From NCBI GenBank assembly GCA_038528235.1, contig JBCBEX010000012.1, forward strand, positions 1 through 64,000: a DNA stretch of 64,000 nucleotides. The letters run 5' to 3'. The stretch comes from JBCBEX01 sp038528235 (lineage in GTDB: Bacteria; Bacteroidota; Rhodothermia; Rhodothermales; Rubricoccaceae). Numbering within the stretch: position 1 is the stretch's first letter; each line of letters begins with the position of its first letter. The translations under genes were made by a program, and so were the position numbers. This document shows positions 54,010 through 62,628 of this stretch, piece after piece. Below the pieces are notes generated by a model. That model did not search any database and was not told where the DNA came from. It was given only the letters and a program-made list of their open reading frames with translations.

Positions 54010-55293
54010 CTACCGAACGGACACCGCGCCCCACGTTGGCCCGAGCCAGCGTACCAGCCAGGCCGTGACCTCAGGGCTTCTCAGCAAGGCCAGGTGCCCC
54101 GTTTCCGTCACGAGTTGGCGGTGGCTCGCCCTGATGTCCAGGCTTGCATCAGAACGGCTATCCTCTCCGAGCGCACTGGCAACCGGAACGAGGCCATCGC
54201 CCACGAGGGTCTCTACCCATGAGCGAGGATCCAGGGGGGAGGGCGCTGGGGGCTCGTCTACGCTGTCGCCCAGCGTTCCAGCGATCGCGTACCAGGCAAT
54301 ATCCTGGGGCAGCGGTATCGGTGCCGCTCGGCCTGCGACACGCCCCCAGCGCAGATCGGTGATGCCTGCGCTTCGCACAGCACCGATCCTCGCATAGGGG
54401 GCTGTAAACCGAGAGAGGCCCAGCATCGCATCGACCCAGCCACCGAGGCGTTCCATCGGGGCTCCGTGATGGGGCGTTCCGAGACACACGACGCGTCGCA
54501 GGTTTGGTCGCCAGCCCAGCGCCGCGTCGCACGCGAGGGCGTCCGCATGGTGCAGCGCGCTGCGAATGACCAGCCCGCCCATGCTGTGGGCGACCACGGC
54601 GATCTCGTCTACCGGCACGGGCCAGCGAGCGTAGAGCACCGAGAGCAGCCGGGCGAGACGGCGGCCATTCTCCGCGATGGACCGTCCCGTGTTATACCGC
54701 ACCCGCACAGGCGTGTAGCCCAGCGCCTCTAGGGCCTCAGCATGGCCGGATCCCTTCGGCTCGTGTTGGGCGGCCGCGTCCCAAGCTCGCTCGTCCATGC
54801 ATAGCCCGTGGACCAAGAGCGCAATCCGGCTGGTCGCCTCGGGCACATCGAAGGGCTCGGGCACACCGAAGGGCTCGGGCGCCTCCTCAGCTTCCGGCGA
54901 CGATTCGCAGACCAGGGGCCGCCCCCGTACGTGGAGCGACATCGGCGTTGCGAGCGGGTTGCCCGTTGCCGAGAGATAGTCGCCGACGACCCCGTTGAGC
55001 ACCGCTCGGAGAGTTGGAACGCTTAACCTGGGGTTCTCCAGATCCCTCGGCTCTACAGCGGCGTCCACCGCAAGGGCAGCGCCATGCCCGACGAGGTGCG
55101 TGGTGCCTCGTACGGCGGCGTAGATGTGCCCGGTGAGGCCTCGCGTCCGGCCTGGCACGCGAGCTGGCACCCCCAGCGCCGTCCATACCGCCTGATGCGA
55201 CGCTTCGACGAGGTCCGTCACGCCGAGGACGGCGTCCGTCGCCAGCCGGACGGCGCCGTTCAGGTCTGAGAGGAAACGAGGAGAGCGAAACAC
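54010..55293 (-). CDS. PGAP1-like serine alpha/beta hydrolase
   Basis: A 427-residue hydrolase with HG at 162-163 and the nucleophile elbow VAHSMGG with Ser237, typical of PGAP1-like lipases. The first ~150 residues are helical and unrecognised; a Pro/Glu repeat (PEPFGVPEPFDVPE, 140-152) links them to the hydrolase core. VETLVGDGLVPVASA near the end holds an Asp candidate and TGHLALL the His. No signal peptide. The start is uncertain: a GTG at 55293 gives a sensible N-terminus, whereas the longer frame to 55413 runs through a hairpin that ends the neighbouring gene. Confidence 0.75.
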   Translation of the reverse strand: MFRSPRFLSDLNGAVRLATDAVLGVTDLVEASHQAVWTALGVPARVPGRTRGLTGHIYAAVRGTTHLVGHGAALAVDAAVEPRDLENPRLSVPTLRAVLNGVVGDYLSATGNPLATPMSLHVRGRPLVCESSPEAEEAPEPFGVPEPFDVPEATSRIALLVHGLCMDERAWDAAAQHEPKGSGHAEALEALGYTPVRVRYNTGRSIAENGRRLARLLSVLYARWPVPVDEIAVVAHSMGGLVIRSALHHADALACDAALGWRPNLRRVVCLGTPHHGAPMERLGGWVDAMLGLSRFTAPYARIGAVRSAGITDLRWGRVAGRAAPIPLPQDIAWYAIAGTLGDSVDEPPAPSPLDPRSWVETLVGDGLVPVASALGEDSRSDASLDIRASHRQLVTETGHLALLRSPEVTAWLVRWLGPTWGAVSVR

Positions 55294-55396
55294 GCAAACA
55301 CCAGGGTAGGGGCATGAGCGGGGATGGGTCCTGGAACGCGCGCTGCGGGAAAGGTGCCCACCCTCGGGCGATTGCGCCGCGTGCCGTGGCAACGAA

Positions 55397-55431
55397 CGCC
55401 GCCCCACCAGCACGAGGCTAGCGGGGCGGCG
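55397..55431 (-). terminator. Hairpin after the T9SS cargo gene
   Basis: CGCCGCCCC (55397-55405) and GGGGCGGCG (55423-55431) form a 9-bp GC stem with a 17-base loop. On the minus strand it is followed by TTCGTTG. It lies 33 bases after the cargo gene's stop codon. Confidence 0.55.
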
Positions 55432-55464
55432 GTGTGCGTCCCTACGAGGAGATAGGCTGCAGCC

Positions 55465-57738
55465 CTAGCGCACACGCGTGAGGCGCTGCGTGACGGCCCC
55501 ACGCGGCGTCTGGAGCCGGACGAGGTAGACCCCGCTCGGCAGCGCGCTCGCGTCGAATTGCGCGGTGTGCGCGCCCGCCTCGTGCGTGCCCGACGCCACC
55601 TCGGCGACGACGCGGCCGAGGAGGTCGTAGACCCGCAGGTCGATGTCGCCCGCCTCGGGCAGCGTGAACCGGAGCGTGGCCGACGAGACCACGGGGTTCG
55701 GGTAGGCGTCGAGATCAAGCACCTCGGGCAGGGCGTCCTGCGCAGCATCGACCGAGGCGACCACCGACGATGGAGCGGCGACGGGCGTGCCGTGCCGGAC
55801 GACCGTCGCGCGGTTGTTGACCTTGAGTTCCCGCGCCGCGATCGCGCCGCGGAACGAGGCGTCGGTGCGCACCCACACCAGCGCCGACGGCGCGTTGATG
55901 GTGCCGAGGAAGTTCGACCGCGCGCCGATGTTGAGCGTCGCCGTCTGCGTCGTGTTGAGCGTCACGTTGCCGGAGAGCCGCGGGTCGGGCCCGCCGAACG
56001 ACGTCACGCGCACTTCGGTGTCCGCGCCGATGTTGAAGCGCGTCGCCACGTTGAGCGTCATCGGGCCGTTGGCCACATCGAGGACGAGCGTCGCCTCGCG
56101 GTTGATGAGCAGTTCGTCGAAGAAGTAGGTGCTGCCGAGGAGGATGAGTGTGCCCCCGCTCTTGACGCGGACGCGCTGATAGCTACCCGGCGTGAGCGTG
56201 AGCGTCTCGCCAGCCTGAACGGTCTGATTTTGCGTGCCCGGCGTGAACGGCCCCACGCTCGGCAGCGCGAAAGGCGCGACCGCGGCGTTGCCCTGCGCCG
56301 TGCCCGTCACAGTCGCCGCGTTATCGAGCGTGAGCAGCCCGCCCGCCGTCACGTCGCCCTCGACTACGTTGCGCTTGTCGACCGTGACCGCGCCCGTGGC
56401 CGTGACGTCGGCATCGTAGCTGCCGCTGTAGCCGTTCGCTTGCTTCTTGAGCGTGATCACGCCGTTGGAGGCGAGCCCCCCCACGAGTGCGTCGGCCTTG
56501 CCGATGGTGACGGCGTCGGCGGCGATGAAGGCTGGCATCGGGACCGCGCCGTCGGCGTCGTAGACGTAGGCCGTCCCCGACGTCGACGCGCCCGTGTCCG
56601 TGAACGGCGCCCCGACAGCGATGCGGTCCCCACTCAGGGCGACGGCGAAGCCGTGGAAGTCGGCAGTCTGCCCGTCGGACGCGGCGAGCCGGAAGGTCTC
56701 CGTCCACGTCCCGTCGAGGTCGTAGACATAGGCAAGGCCCACCTCGGAGCGGATCGTAGACGACGGCGCCCCGACGACGATGCGGTCGCCCGCGACAGCG
56801 ACGGCGGTGCCAACCTGCTGGTAGCTGTGCGTCACGCTGCCGATGAGCTTGGCCGTCTCGCTCCACGTCGACCCGGCGAGGTCGAAGACGTAAGCTGCGC
56901 CTGCCTGGATGGCGACGGTGTCGTCGTTGTAGGCGCCCACGACGGCGCGCGTGCCGTCGAGCGCGACCGACTGCCCGACGCGGTCGCCAATGCTTTGGCT
57001 GGACGCCTGGAGGATGTCCTCGGTCCAGCCGTTGCCCGTCTCGGTGAAAACGTAGGCGGCACCGCCGTCGCCGGGCGTCGTCACGCCGATGGGCGCGCCT
57101 GCGATCACGCGAGAGCCGTCTACATCGACGGAGAAGCCGAGCGTAGCGGCCTGCTTGGGCACGGCGGCGGCGAGCTTGACGGTTTCGCTCCACGCGCCGT
57201 TGGCGTAGTCAAACACGTAGACCGCGCCAGCGTCGGTGGCCCCGGTGTCGTCGCCGAGGGCGCTGATGGCGAGGCGGTCGCCGTCGAGCGCGAGGCTGTA
57301 GCCGAAGCCCTGCCCAGCGGAGGCGTCACTCGGCGAGAGTGTCGCCGTGAGCGACCAAGCGGTGCCGGTGCGCTCGTAGACGTAGACGATGCCGGTGTAG
57401 CCGTCTTTGAAGTAGCCGCCGAGGACGGCCCGGTCGCCGTCGAGCGCGACGGCGCTGCCCGCGAGCTCGAAGCCCGTCGTGGTCGGCGGGAGGAGCGTCG
57501 CTGAGAGGGACCACGCGCCGTTTACGTAGTCGTAGACGAGCGCGGCCCCGGCCTCGGGCCCGGCGGTGTCGTCATAGGGCCGCCCGACGAGCAGGCGGTC
57601 GCCGTCGAGGTCGAGGTCGTAGGCAAATTGATCGCCTGCGGCGGAGGCCGGGCGGAGGAGGGTCTCGATCTGGGCGGTGGCGGGGAACGCCACCAGGAGG
57701 GAGAGCGCGCAGAGCAGCGCACGGGTCGAAGCAAGCAT
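55465..57738 (-). CDS. T9SS cargo: FG-GAP-like propeller + bactofilin-like region + sorting domain
   Basis: A 757-residue secreted protein. The signal peptide ends TAQ at about residue 23. Seven or so repeats (about 40-410) with GDRLLVGxPxDD, GAAYVFDxxxGxW and FGFSVALDG patterns form an FG-GAP/integrin-type propeller. Residues ~430-650 have GDVTAGG, LILLGSTYFF and ATLNIGARSNFLGTI strands recalling bactofilin or polymer-forming repeats. The last ~80 residues (PNPVVSSATLRFTLPEAGDIDLRVYDLLGRVV ... SGVYLVRL) are a type A T9SS sorting domain. It should be exported by SprA and attached to the surface. Biological role unknown. Confidence 0.88.
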   Translation of the reverse strand: MLASTRALLCALSLLVAFPATAQIETLLRPASAAGDQFAYDLDLDGDRLLVGRPYDDTAGPEAGAALVYDYVNGAWSLSATLLPPTTTGFELAGSAVALDGDRAVLGGYFKDGYTGIVYVYERTGTAWSLTATLSPSDASAGQGFGYSLALDGDRLAISALGDDTGATDAGAVYVFDYANGAWSETVKLAAAVPKQAATLGFSVDVDGSRVIAGAPIGVTTPGDGGAAYVFTETGNGWTEDILQASSQSIGDRVGQSVALDGTRAVVGAYNDDTVAIQAGAAYVFDLAGSTWSETAKLIGSVTHSYQQVGTAVAVAGDRIVVGAPSSTIRSEVGLAYVYDLDGTWTETFRLAASDGQTADFHGFAVALSGDRIAVGAPFTDTGASTSGTAYVYDADGAVPMPAFIAADAVTIGKADALVGGLASNGVITLKKQANGYSGSYDADVTATGAVTVDKRNVVEGDVTAGGLLTLDNAATVTGTAQGNAAVAPFALPSVGPFTPGTQNQTVQAGETLTLTPGSYQRVRVKSGGTLILLGSTYFFDELLINREATLVLDVANGPMTLNVATRFNIGADTEVRVTSFGGPDPRLSGNVTLNTTQTATLNIGARSNFLGTINAPSALVWVRTDASFRGAIAARELKVNNRATVVRHGTPVAAPSSVVASVDAAQDALPEVLDLDAYPNPVVSSATLRFTLPEAGDIDLRVYDLLGRVVAEVASGTHEAGAHTAQFDASALPSGVYLVRLQTPRGAVTQRLTRVR

Positions 57739-57999
57739 GCAGAGGGTGATGCGAAAGTGAGGGAGGCCGGGCGGTGGCGGGGCGCCTCGGAACGGACGCG
57801 ACCAGCATAGCCGTCCTGCCGAGCCTCTCACATCGGCCCTGCGGCCCCTTTCGCTAGAACCTTCGTCTACTCCCCGCGCCGAGCGCCCCCACGCCGAGTG
57901 CCCCGCGCCGTCGCGTGCGCACAGGCATGGGCATGGCTACTTTGCCTCGTCCAGCTCCGCACCACGCGCGAGCCCGTCTCTGTTCAGCCCCGAAGATCC

Positions 58000-58344
58000 A
58001 TGAACGTCCACTACCTGGAAATCGTGACACCCGACGTCGAGGCCGTGTGTGCGCACTATGCCACGCTACACGGCGTTGCCTTTGGCGACCCCGTTGCCAC
58101 GCTCGGCGGCGCTCGCACGGGCAGCCTGGCCAGTGGCGGGTCGGTTGGCGTGCGCGCCCCCATGCACGACGCCGAGTCGCCCGTCGTCCGACCGTACACG
58201 CTCGTTGACGACATCGAAGCTGCGGTCGCTGCGGCTGGCGACGCTGGTGCTCAGGTCGCTCTGCCGCCCATGCCGCTCCCTGGACACGGCACCTGCGCGA
58301 TCGTCATCCTCGGCGGCATCGAGTGCGGACTGTGGCAGGTGTAG
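58000..58344 (+). CDS. VOC family protein
   Basis: A 114-residue glyoxalase-fold protein starting MNVHYLEIVTPDVEAVCAHYATLHG, then VATLGGARTGSLASGGSVGVRAPMHDAE, and later HGTCAIVILGGIECGLWQV. The second half-domain carries the usual Glu (GGIECGLW). Metal ligands are incomplete compared with the gene at 44931, so it may be a ligand-binding or resistance variant. Start at 58000 preferred over an earlier in-frame ATG with no similarity. It converges on the next hydrolase. Confidence 0.85.
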   Translation: MNVHYLEIVTPDVEAVCAHYATLHGVAFGDPVATLGGARTGSLASGGSVGVRAPMHDAESPVVRPYTLVDDIEAAVAAAGDAGAQVALPPMPLPGHGTCAIVILGGIECGLWQV

Positions 58345-58345
58345 G

Positions 58346-58369
58346 CTCAACGCTGCAGTCAACGTTGAG
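58346..58369. terminator. Hairpin between convergent VOC and hydrolase genes
   Basis: CTCAACG (58346-58352) pairs with CGTTGAG (58363-58369) over a 10-base loop immediately after the VOC stop codon. Short and without a T-run; low-confidence terminator for either convergent gene. Confidence 0.35.
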
Positions 58370-58440
58370 GTACGGAGGTGTGGACGTATGAATGTGTGAA
58401 CGAAGGCCACCACCTTCCGCACGTCTACGTAGCCACAGCG

Positions 58441-59505
58441 CTACCCTTCCAGGAAGCGGCGGATCTCGGCGAGGTAGGCCTCGGGCTGGTCCCAGAAGAG
58501 CGCGTGCCCAGCGTCTTCGATGAATCGGTAGGTCCCTTGCGGGGCCAGCGCAGCGTGCTCGTAGGCACTCGCGAACGGGATGTAGTCGCAGGAGCCTTGC
58601 AGCACGAGCAGCGGTACCGGGCTTGCTGCCAGCTCGGGGCGCCAGTCGTCCATGTCGCCGTACCAGTTGCTCCAGCCGTGCGAGTAGAAGCCACCGCCGC
58701 CCTCCTCGGGTAGAACGTTCGCCGGGTCGCAGACCATCCCCCGCGTGATCTTCGTAACGACGGTGTTGAGCACACCGTCAGCCTCGTCGTCCGGCATCAG
58801 CGACACATTGAATGCCGTCGCCAGCGCCACCGTGGCAATCGAGCGCACGGGCCACGAACTGAGCCCCGCGTCGTGTGAGATGTCCGCAGGCTCGCGGAAG
58901 GTGAGCGAGTCCGGCACCGGATAGGCTGCCCCAGTCGCCCACTGGCCGTCCTCGTCGAAGAGCGCGGGCTCGATACCGCCCGGCGAGGTGAGGATCGCAC
59001 GGGCCACGAGGTCGGGGTGGTGCGCGGCCATGTACGACGCTAGCATCCCGCCGTAGGACTGCCCGATGAGCACCACCGGCCCGCCACCGAGATGCTCTGC
59101 CACAATCGCGCGCAGGTCTTCGGTGTGGCCGAGGAAGGTGTAGTCCTTTGGCCTAGCGAGGCGGTCTGAGAGGCCAGAGCCGATCTGATCGTAGAGGTAG
59201 ACATCGTGCCCGAGCGCCGTGAGCGGGCGCAGCGCGTCGATGGCCGATGAGTGGATGTAGCCACCAGGGCCGCCGTGCAGGTAGACGACGGGCGGCTTCG
59301 GACTCGTGGCCGTCTCCGACGTGGTGTCGGCGGGCAGGTGCGTGTAGGCGATGCGGTAGTCGCCAGGCATCGTCCAGTACTGCGTGCTTGCGCGCGGCGT
59401 AATGGCGGGGATCGTCGGCTCGACGGGGATCGCGATGACAACGCCGAGCACGAGGACGGCGAGGCCCACCGCGAGGGCGAGCGCTTTGAAGGCGGTACGG
59501 ATCAC
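58441..59505 (-). CDS. Membrane-anchored S33 prolyl aminopeptidase-like hydrolase
   Basis: A 354-residue alpha/beta hydrolase with an N-terminal hydrophobic segment (about 7-28), probably a signal anchor. The S33 motif HGGPGG is at 77-82 and the nucleophile elbow GQSYGG with Ser150, both characteristic of proline iminopeptidases. DYIPFAS and DAGHALFWDQ near the end give the Asp and His of the triad. Expected to act in the periplasm or on the outer surface on short peptides or esters. Monocistronic, divergent features unclear. Confidence 0.9.
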   Translation of the reverse strand: MIRTAFKALALAVGLAVLVLGVVIAIPVEPTIPAITPRASTQYWTMPGDYRIAYTHLPADTTSETATSPKPPVVYLHGGPGGYIHSSAIDALRPLTALGHDVYLYDQIGSGLSDRLARPKDYTFLGHTEDLRAIVAEHLGGGPVVLIGQSYGGMLASYMAAHHPDLVARAILTSPGGIEPALFDEDGQWATGAAYPVPDSLTFREPADISHDAGLSSWPVRSIATVALATAFNVSLMPDDEADGVLNTVVTKITRGMVCDPANVLPEEGGGGFYSHGWSNWYGDMDDWRPELAASPVPLLVLQGSCDYIPFASAYEHAALAPQGTYRFIEDAGHALFWDQPEAYLAEIRRFLEG

Positions 59506-59602
59506 AGGACGGAGGTGGTTGGGCTCCCTCCGCGCTACGCCAGGGCGATGACAGGGTTACGCCCGCCCTGGCTGGCGCTCCGGGCCTATCCATCGCTCTA
59601 CT

Positions 59603-61258
59603 CTATCGCTCTACGTCCGGCTGGCCGCGTTCCGCATAGATCGCCGCACGGCGGAGCGCCTGGGTGGTCGCCTCGGCAAACACGCGGCGGATGCCGGCAT
59701 AGGACCACCCGAGGAACGCCTGCGCCTCGGGAGCACGGAGGCGCTTGGCGAGGTGGTCCAGCTTGGCGTCCGACACGTGGTGCAGCGCGTTGCCGAACTC
59801 GTAGAGCGCGTCCATGCGGACCTGCTTCCAAACCTCCTCGGTCTCGTCGGCGAGCTGCGCACGGAAGCCCTGCACCGCCGCAGCGTCGATGGCCTGCGGC
59901 TTCGTCTCGGAAAACACCGCCCACGAGGCCTCGGAATAGAGCCCCATCATGAACGATGAGAAGCCGAGCGCGTCGTCCACCCGGAGAAGCCGCGCGTCGC
60001 GGTCCGTGAACTTGAGGGTGTCCCACCGTTTGCGCTCCACCACGGGGAGGTAGTCTGCGAACACGTCGCTGAGGAGCGAGTCGGCGGCCCAGGCCTCGAA
60101 CGCATCGAGCGTTGAGTCGGCAACCGTCGCCGCGAGGGTGTGGGCGATCTGGTCCACGTTGCGAGCAGGCGCGAACGCGTCGGCGAAGACCTCGGCGAGG
60201 ACAGCGTGCTCGCCGGGACGCAGCGCGTCTTCGTCCAGCAGCGTGGCGGCGGTGACCTCGGTCGTGACGACGTTCGACACGGTCTGGACGAGGCTAGCCA
60301 AGCCGGTGTTGACGAGGAGGACGCGAACGCGGTCGCGGCGGACGGCCTCGGGGTTGTTCGAGGCCGCCTCGGGCCGCCACGTCGAGGGCTGGATGCCCGC
60401 CTGGTCGAGGACGAGCGCGTTGAAGCCCTCCTCGCGGGCGGTGTCGACCCCGCGGCGGAGGGTGAGCAGCGCCTGCCCGGCCTCGCTGCGGAGCGCGTCG
60501 GTGTAGCGCTCGATGTCGGAGTCGGGGCGGTCGCGGTAGAGGAACTGGTGCGTCCGCACGCTCAGCCGCACCTCGCGGCGGGCCTGCTGCGCGCCCTCGC
60601 TGGCCACGTAGAGCTCGATGGCTTCGAGGGGAATCTCCTCCTCGTAGGCGTTGGTGAGGGCCGCGAAGAGCGTCATCGTGCGGTGGAATCGGTTCACCAC
60701 GAGGTCGTGGTAGCGGATCTCCTCGACCATCGCCTCCATGAGCGGGAGCCGCGCCTCCAGGTGGGGCGGGTAGCCCTCGGAGTCCACGCGCCGCAGGAAC
60801 GCGAGGAGTGAGTCAGGGTCGGCCTCGACCTGGCGAGCCAGGACCATCTCAACGAGCGGGTCGCGGAGCCACGCCCCGACCTGGGCGAGTGTGGCGTCGG
60901 ACTGCCGGCTGAGGTAGCGGAGCCGGAAGGCCTCAGCCTGCTCCGGCGTGAGCAGCGGCTCGATGCGGGCGCGGGCCTGCGCACGGGCCTCGGCGGGCCA
61001 CTTCGAGGTAGCATCGTCGAAGAGGGGGAGGTACTCCCGCACGGCGGCGGTGTCGCCCCCGGCGAGGTTGAGCCGCGCCGTGATGAGCGCGACCGTGGCT
61101 TCGCGGTCCTGCGCCGAGAGCACCGTGTCGGCGGGCACGGGCGGCGTGGCAACCGGCGGGAACGCAGGCTGGGCGGCAGCCGGGACGGCTCGGAGCAGAA
61201 TCGCGAGCAGCAGGGCCGCCATCAGCAAGACGGAGGGCAAAGCGGGACGAAGACGCAT
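59603..61258 (-). CDS. Exported helical protein of unknown function
   Basis: A 551-residue protein with a strong signal peptide (1-29, LLMAALLLAILLRAVPAAAQ) and then an almost all-alpha, charged mature chain without membrane segments. Similar helical blocks seem to recur: LTPEQAEAFRLRYLSRQSD and SEAGQALLTLRRG, each followed by an LDxAG-like turn, which resembles DUF2059-type repeats but only loosely. RYHDLVVNRFHRTMTLFAALTNAYEEEIP and RMDALYEFGNALHHVSDAKLDHL are good marks for searching. The start at 61258 is fixed by the signal peptide; longer frames upstream are low-complexity. Function unknown. Confidence 0.8.
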   Translation of the reverse strand: MRLRPALPSVLLMAALLLAILLRAVPAAAQPAFPPVATPPVPADTVLSAQDREATVALITARLNLAGGDTAAVREYLPLFDDATSKWPAEARAQARARIEPLLTPEQAEAFRLRYLSRQSDATLAQVGAWLRDPLVEMVLARQVEADPDSLLAFLRRVDSEGYPPHLEARLPLMEAMVEEIRYHDLVVNRFHRTMTLFAALTNAYEEEIPLEAIELYVASEGAQQARREVRLSVRTHQFLYRDRPDSDIERYTDALRSEAGQALLTLRRGVDTAREEGFNALVLDQAGIQPSTWRPEAASNNPEAVRRDRVRVLLVNTGLASLVQTVSNVVTTEVTAATLLDEDALRPGEHAVLAEVFADAFAPARNVDQIAHTLAATVADSTLDAFEAWAADSLLSDVFADYLPVVERKRWDTLKFTDRDARLLRVDDALGFSSFMMGLYSEASWAVFSETKPQAIDAAAVQGFRAQLADETEEVWKQVRMDALYEFGNALHHVSDAKLDHLAKRLRAPEAQAFLGWSYAGIRRVFAEATTQALRRAAIYAERGQPDVER

Positions 61259-61377
61259 CACGGGGCGACAGGTGGAGGGGCGGCAACATACAGCCAGGGC
61301 CTCCGCAATAACCAGCGGCGGCTTACCCATCGCCTCCCTCCCATCGCCCTGTCCCGATGCCAGAGCAGCGACCGCAT

Positions 61378-61947
61378 TCACAGCAGCACGATGCCGAGCG
61401 CGATCAGCGCGGCGAGGATGACGGCGAAGTTGAGCAGGAACGCGACGATGGCGGCCACCAGCAGCGGCAGCCGCGAGAGCCGGAAGAGCGCCAGCGCCGC
61501 GACGGCCTTGCCCCGCGCATCCGTGGCGAGCACGCGCAGCGCCCACAGCAGGCGCACGAAGCCGACGGCCCGCGCCTGCCCGCGCTCCGCCCGCACGACC
61601 GCCGCCTGCGTCTTGCTCTCGGCGAGCATCCCCCGCAGCACCTCCGGCAACGTCAGCACGCCCTGCACCGTGTTGACTGCCAGCCAGGTGGCCCCGGCCG
61701 GCACGAGCAGCGGCACCAGCAGCACGACCGCGAGCCACCACGAGAGCCGCCCCGCAGCCGCGAACTGCCCCGCCACCAACCACCACAGCACCCCGGCCGA
61801 CACCGCAGACACGGCCGCCACCGCGAGCGTCCGCTGCAAGGTGCGCCGCACCAACCCACTCAGCCGGTCGAGCCGCGAAGGGGCCGAGCCAGACGGGACG
61901 GGCGAAGACGAGTCAGGCGAAGACGGCATCGCAGGCGAGTCGGCCAT
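61378..61947 (-). CDS. Small membrane protein of unknown function
   Basis: A 189-residue protein with a Ser/Pro-rich N-terminus (1-25), then hydrophobic segments at about 43-66, 70-90 and 165-188, so three or four helices in the membrane. Amphipathic KTQAAVVRAERGQARAVGFVRLLWALR lies between. No family recognised. It lies 119 bases upstream of the 551-residue exported gene on the same strand, so they may be cotranscribed. ATG 61947 chosen over an in-frame extension that lacks hydrophobic character. Confidence 0.7.
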   Translation of the reverse strand: MADSPAMPSSPDSSSPVPSGSAPSRLDRLSGLVRRTLQRTLAVAAVSAVSAGVLWWLVAGQFAAAGRLSWWLAVVLLVPLLVPAGATWLAVNTVQGVLTLPEVLRGMLAESKTQAAVVRAERGQARAVGFVRLLWALRVLATDARGKAVAALALFRLSRLPLLVAAIVAFLLNFAVILAALIALGIVLL

Positions 61948-62029
61948 GGGATACGAGGCGAGCAGGTGAGCGTAGAGACAAAGTACTGGCCACGCTCCCC
62001 TCGCTTCCCGACGCCCATCTCCGCTTGCT

Positions 62030-62458
62030 ATGCCTACGGATACCCCCATCGACCTGCGCGCTGTGCTTACGGAGGCCCGCACCATTGCCGTGGTGGGGTG
62101 CTCTCCGCGCGCCTCGCAGACGAGCCACCGAATCGCGCGCTACCTCCAGGACGCAGGCTACCGCATCGTGCCGGTGAACCCGCACCACGAGACGCTCCTC
62201 GGCGAGCCCTGCTACCCCGACCTCGTCACGATCCCGACGGAGGTGATCGTCGACATCGTGAACGTGTTTCGGCGTCCGGTCTTCACCGAGGGCGTGGTGG
62301 CCGATGCCGCCGCCCGGCTGGAGGCGACCGGCCAGCGACCGCTCATCTGGACGCAGATCGGCGTGCACAGCGCCGAGGCCGAGGCACTCGCCGCCACGCA
62401 CGGGCTCCCCTACCTCGCGGATCGCTGCATCATGGTGGACCACATGGACCAGGTCTGA
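62030..62458 (+). CDS. CoA-binding protein (YccU-like Rossmann fold)
   Basis: A 142-residue protein of the CoA_binding family. TIAVVGCSPRASQTSHRIARYLQDAGYRIVPVNPHHETLLGEPCYPDL is the Rossmann opening with the conserved GCS turn (23-25), and LIWTQIGVHSAEAEALAATHGLPYLADRCIMVDH is the second half with conserved Gln and Cys. The family resembles the N-terminal domain of succinyl-CoA synthetase alpha and binds CoA or a similar nucleotide; no catalytic role is established. It is divergent from the 189-residue membrane protein with 82 bases between. Confidence 0.93.
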   Translation: MPTDTPIDLRAVLTEARTIAVVGCSPRASQTSHRIARYLQDAGYRIVPVNPHHETLLGEPCYPDLVTIPTEVIVDIVNVFRRPVFTEGVVADAAARLEATGQRPLIWTQIGVHSAEAEALAATHGLPYLADRCIMVDHMDQV

Positions 62459-62628
62459 GGCCTCCGTTCGTTCCGTCCTAGCCCGCGCATTGGTCACCAG
62501 GGGATCAGGGACGCTGTCCGCCTGTTTCGCTTTCATCCGAAGCACTGACTCCGGAAGCAGGTTCGTTCTATGTGCCGGGGCCTACCGCCCAGCCTAGACA
62601 CCCACCTGTGCTGACGGGTACTGTGACC

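Noticed and set aside
54010..55413. Start of the PGAP1-like hydrolase at 55413
   Set aside because: The GTG lies inside the hairpin that follows the T9SS cargo gene, so the stretch is probably untranslated.
59603..61786. Very long version (727 codons) of the exported helical protein
   Set aside because: The extra N-terminus is a Gly/Ala/Arg low-complexity frame overlapping another gene, and a perfect signal peptide starts at 61258.
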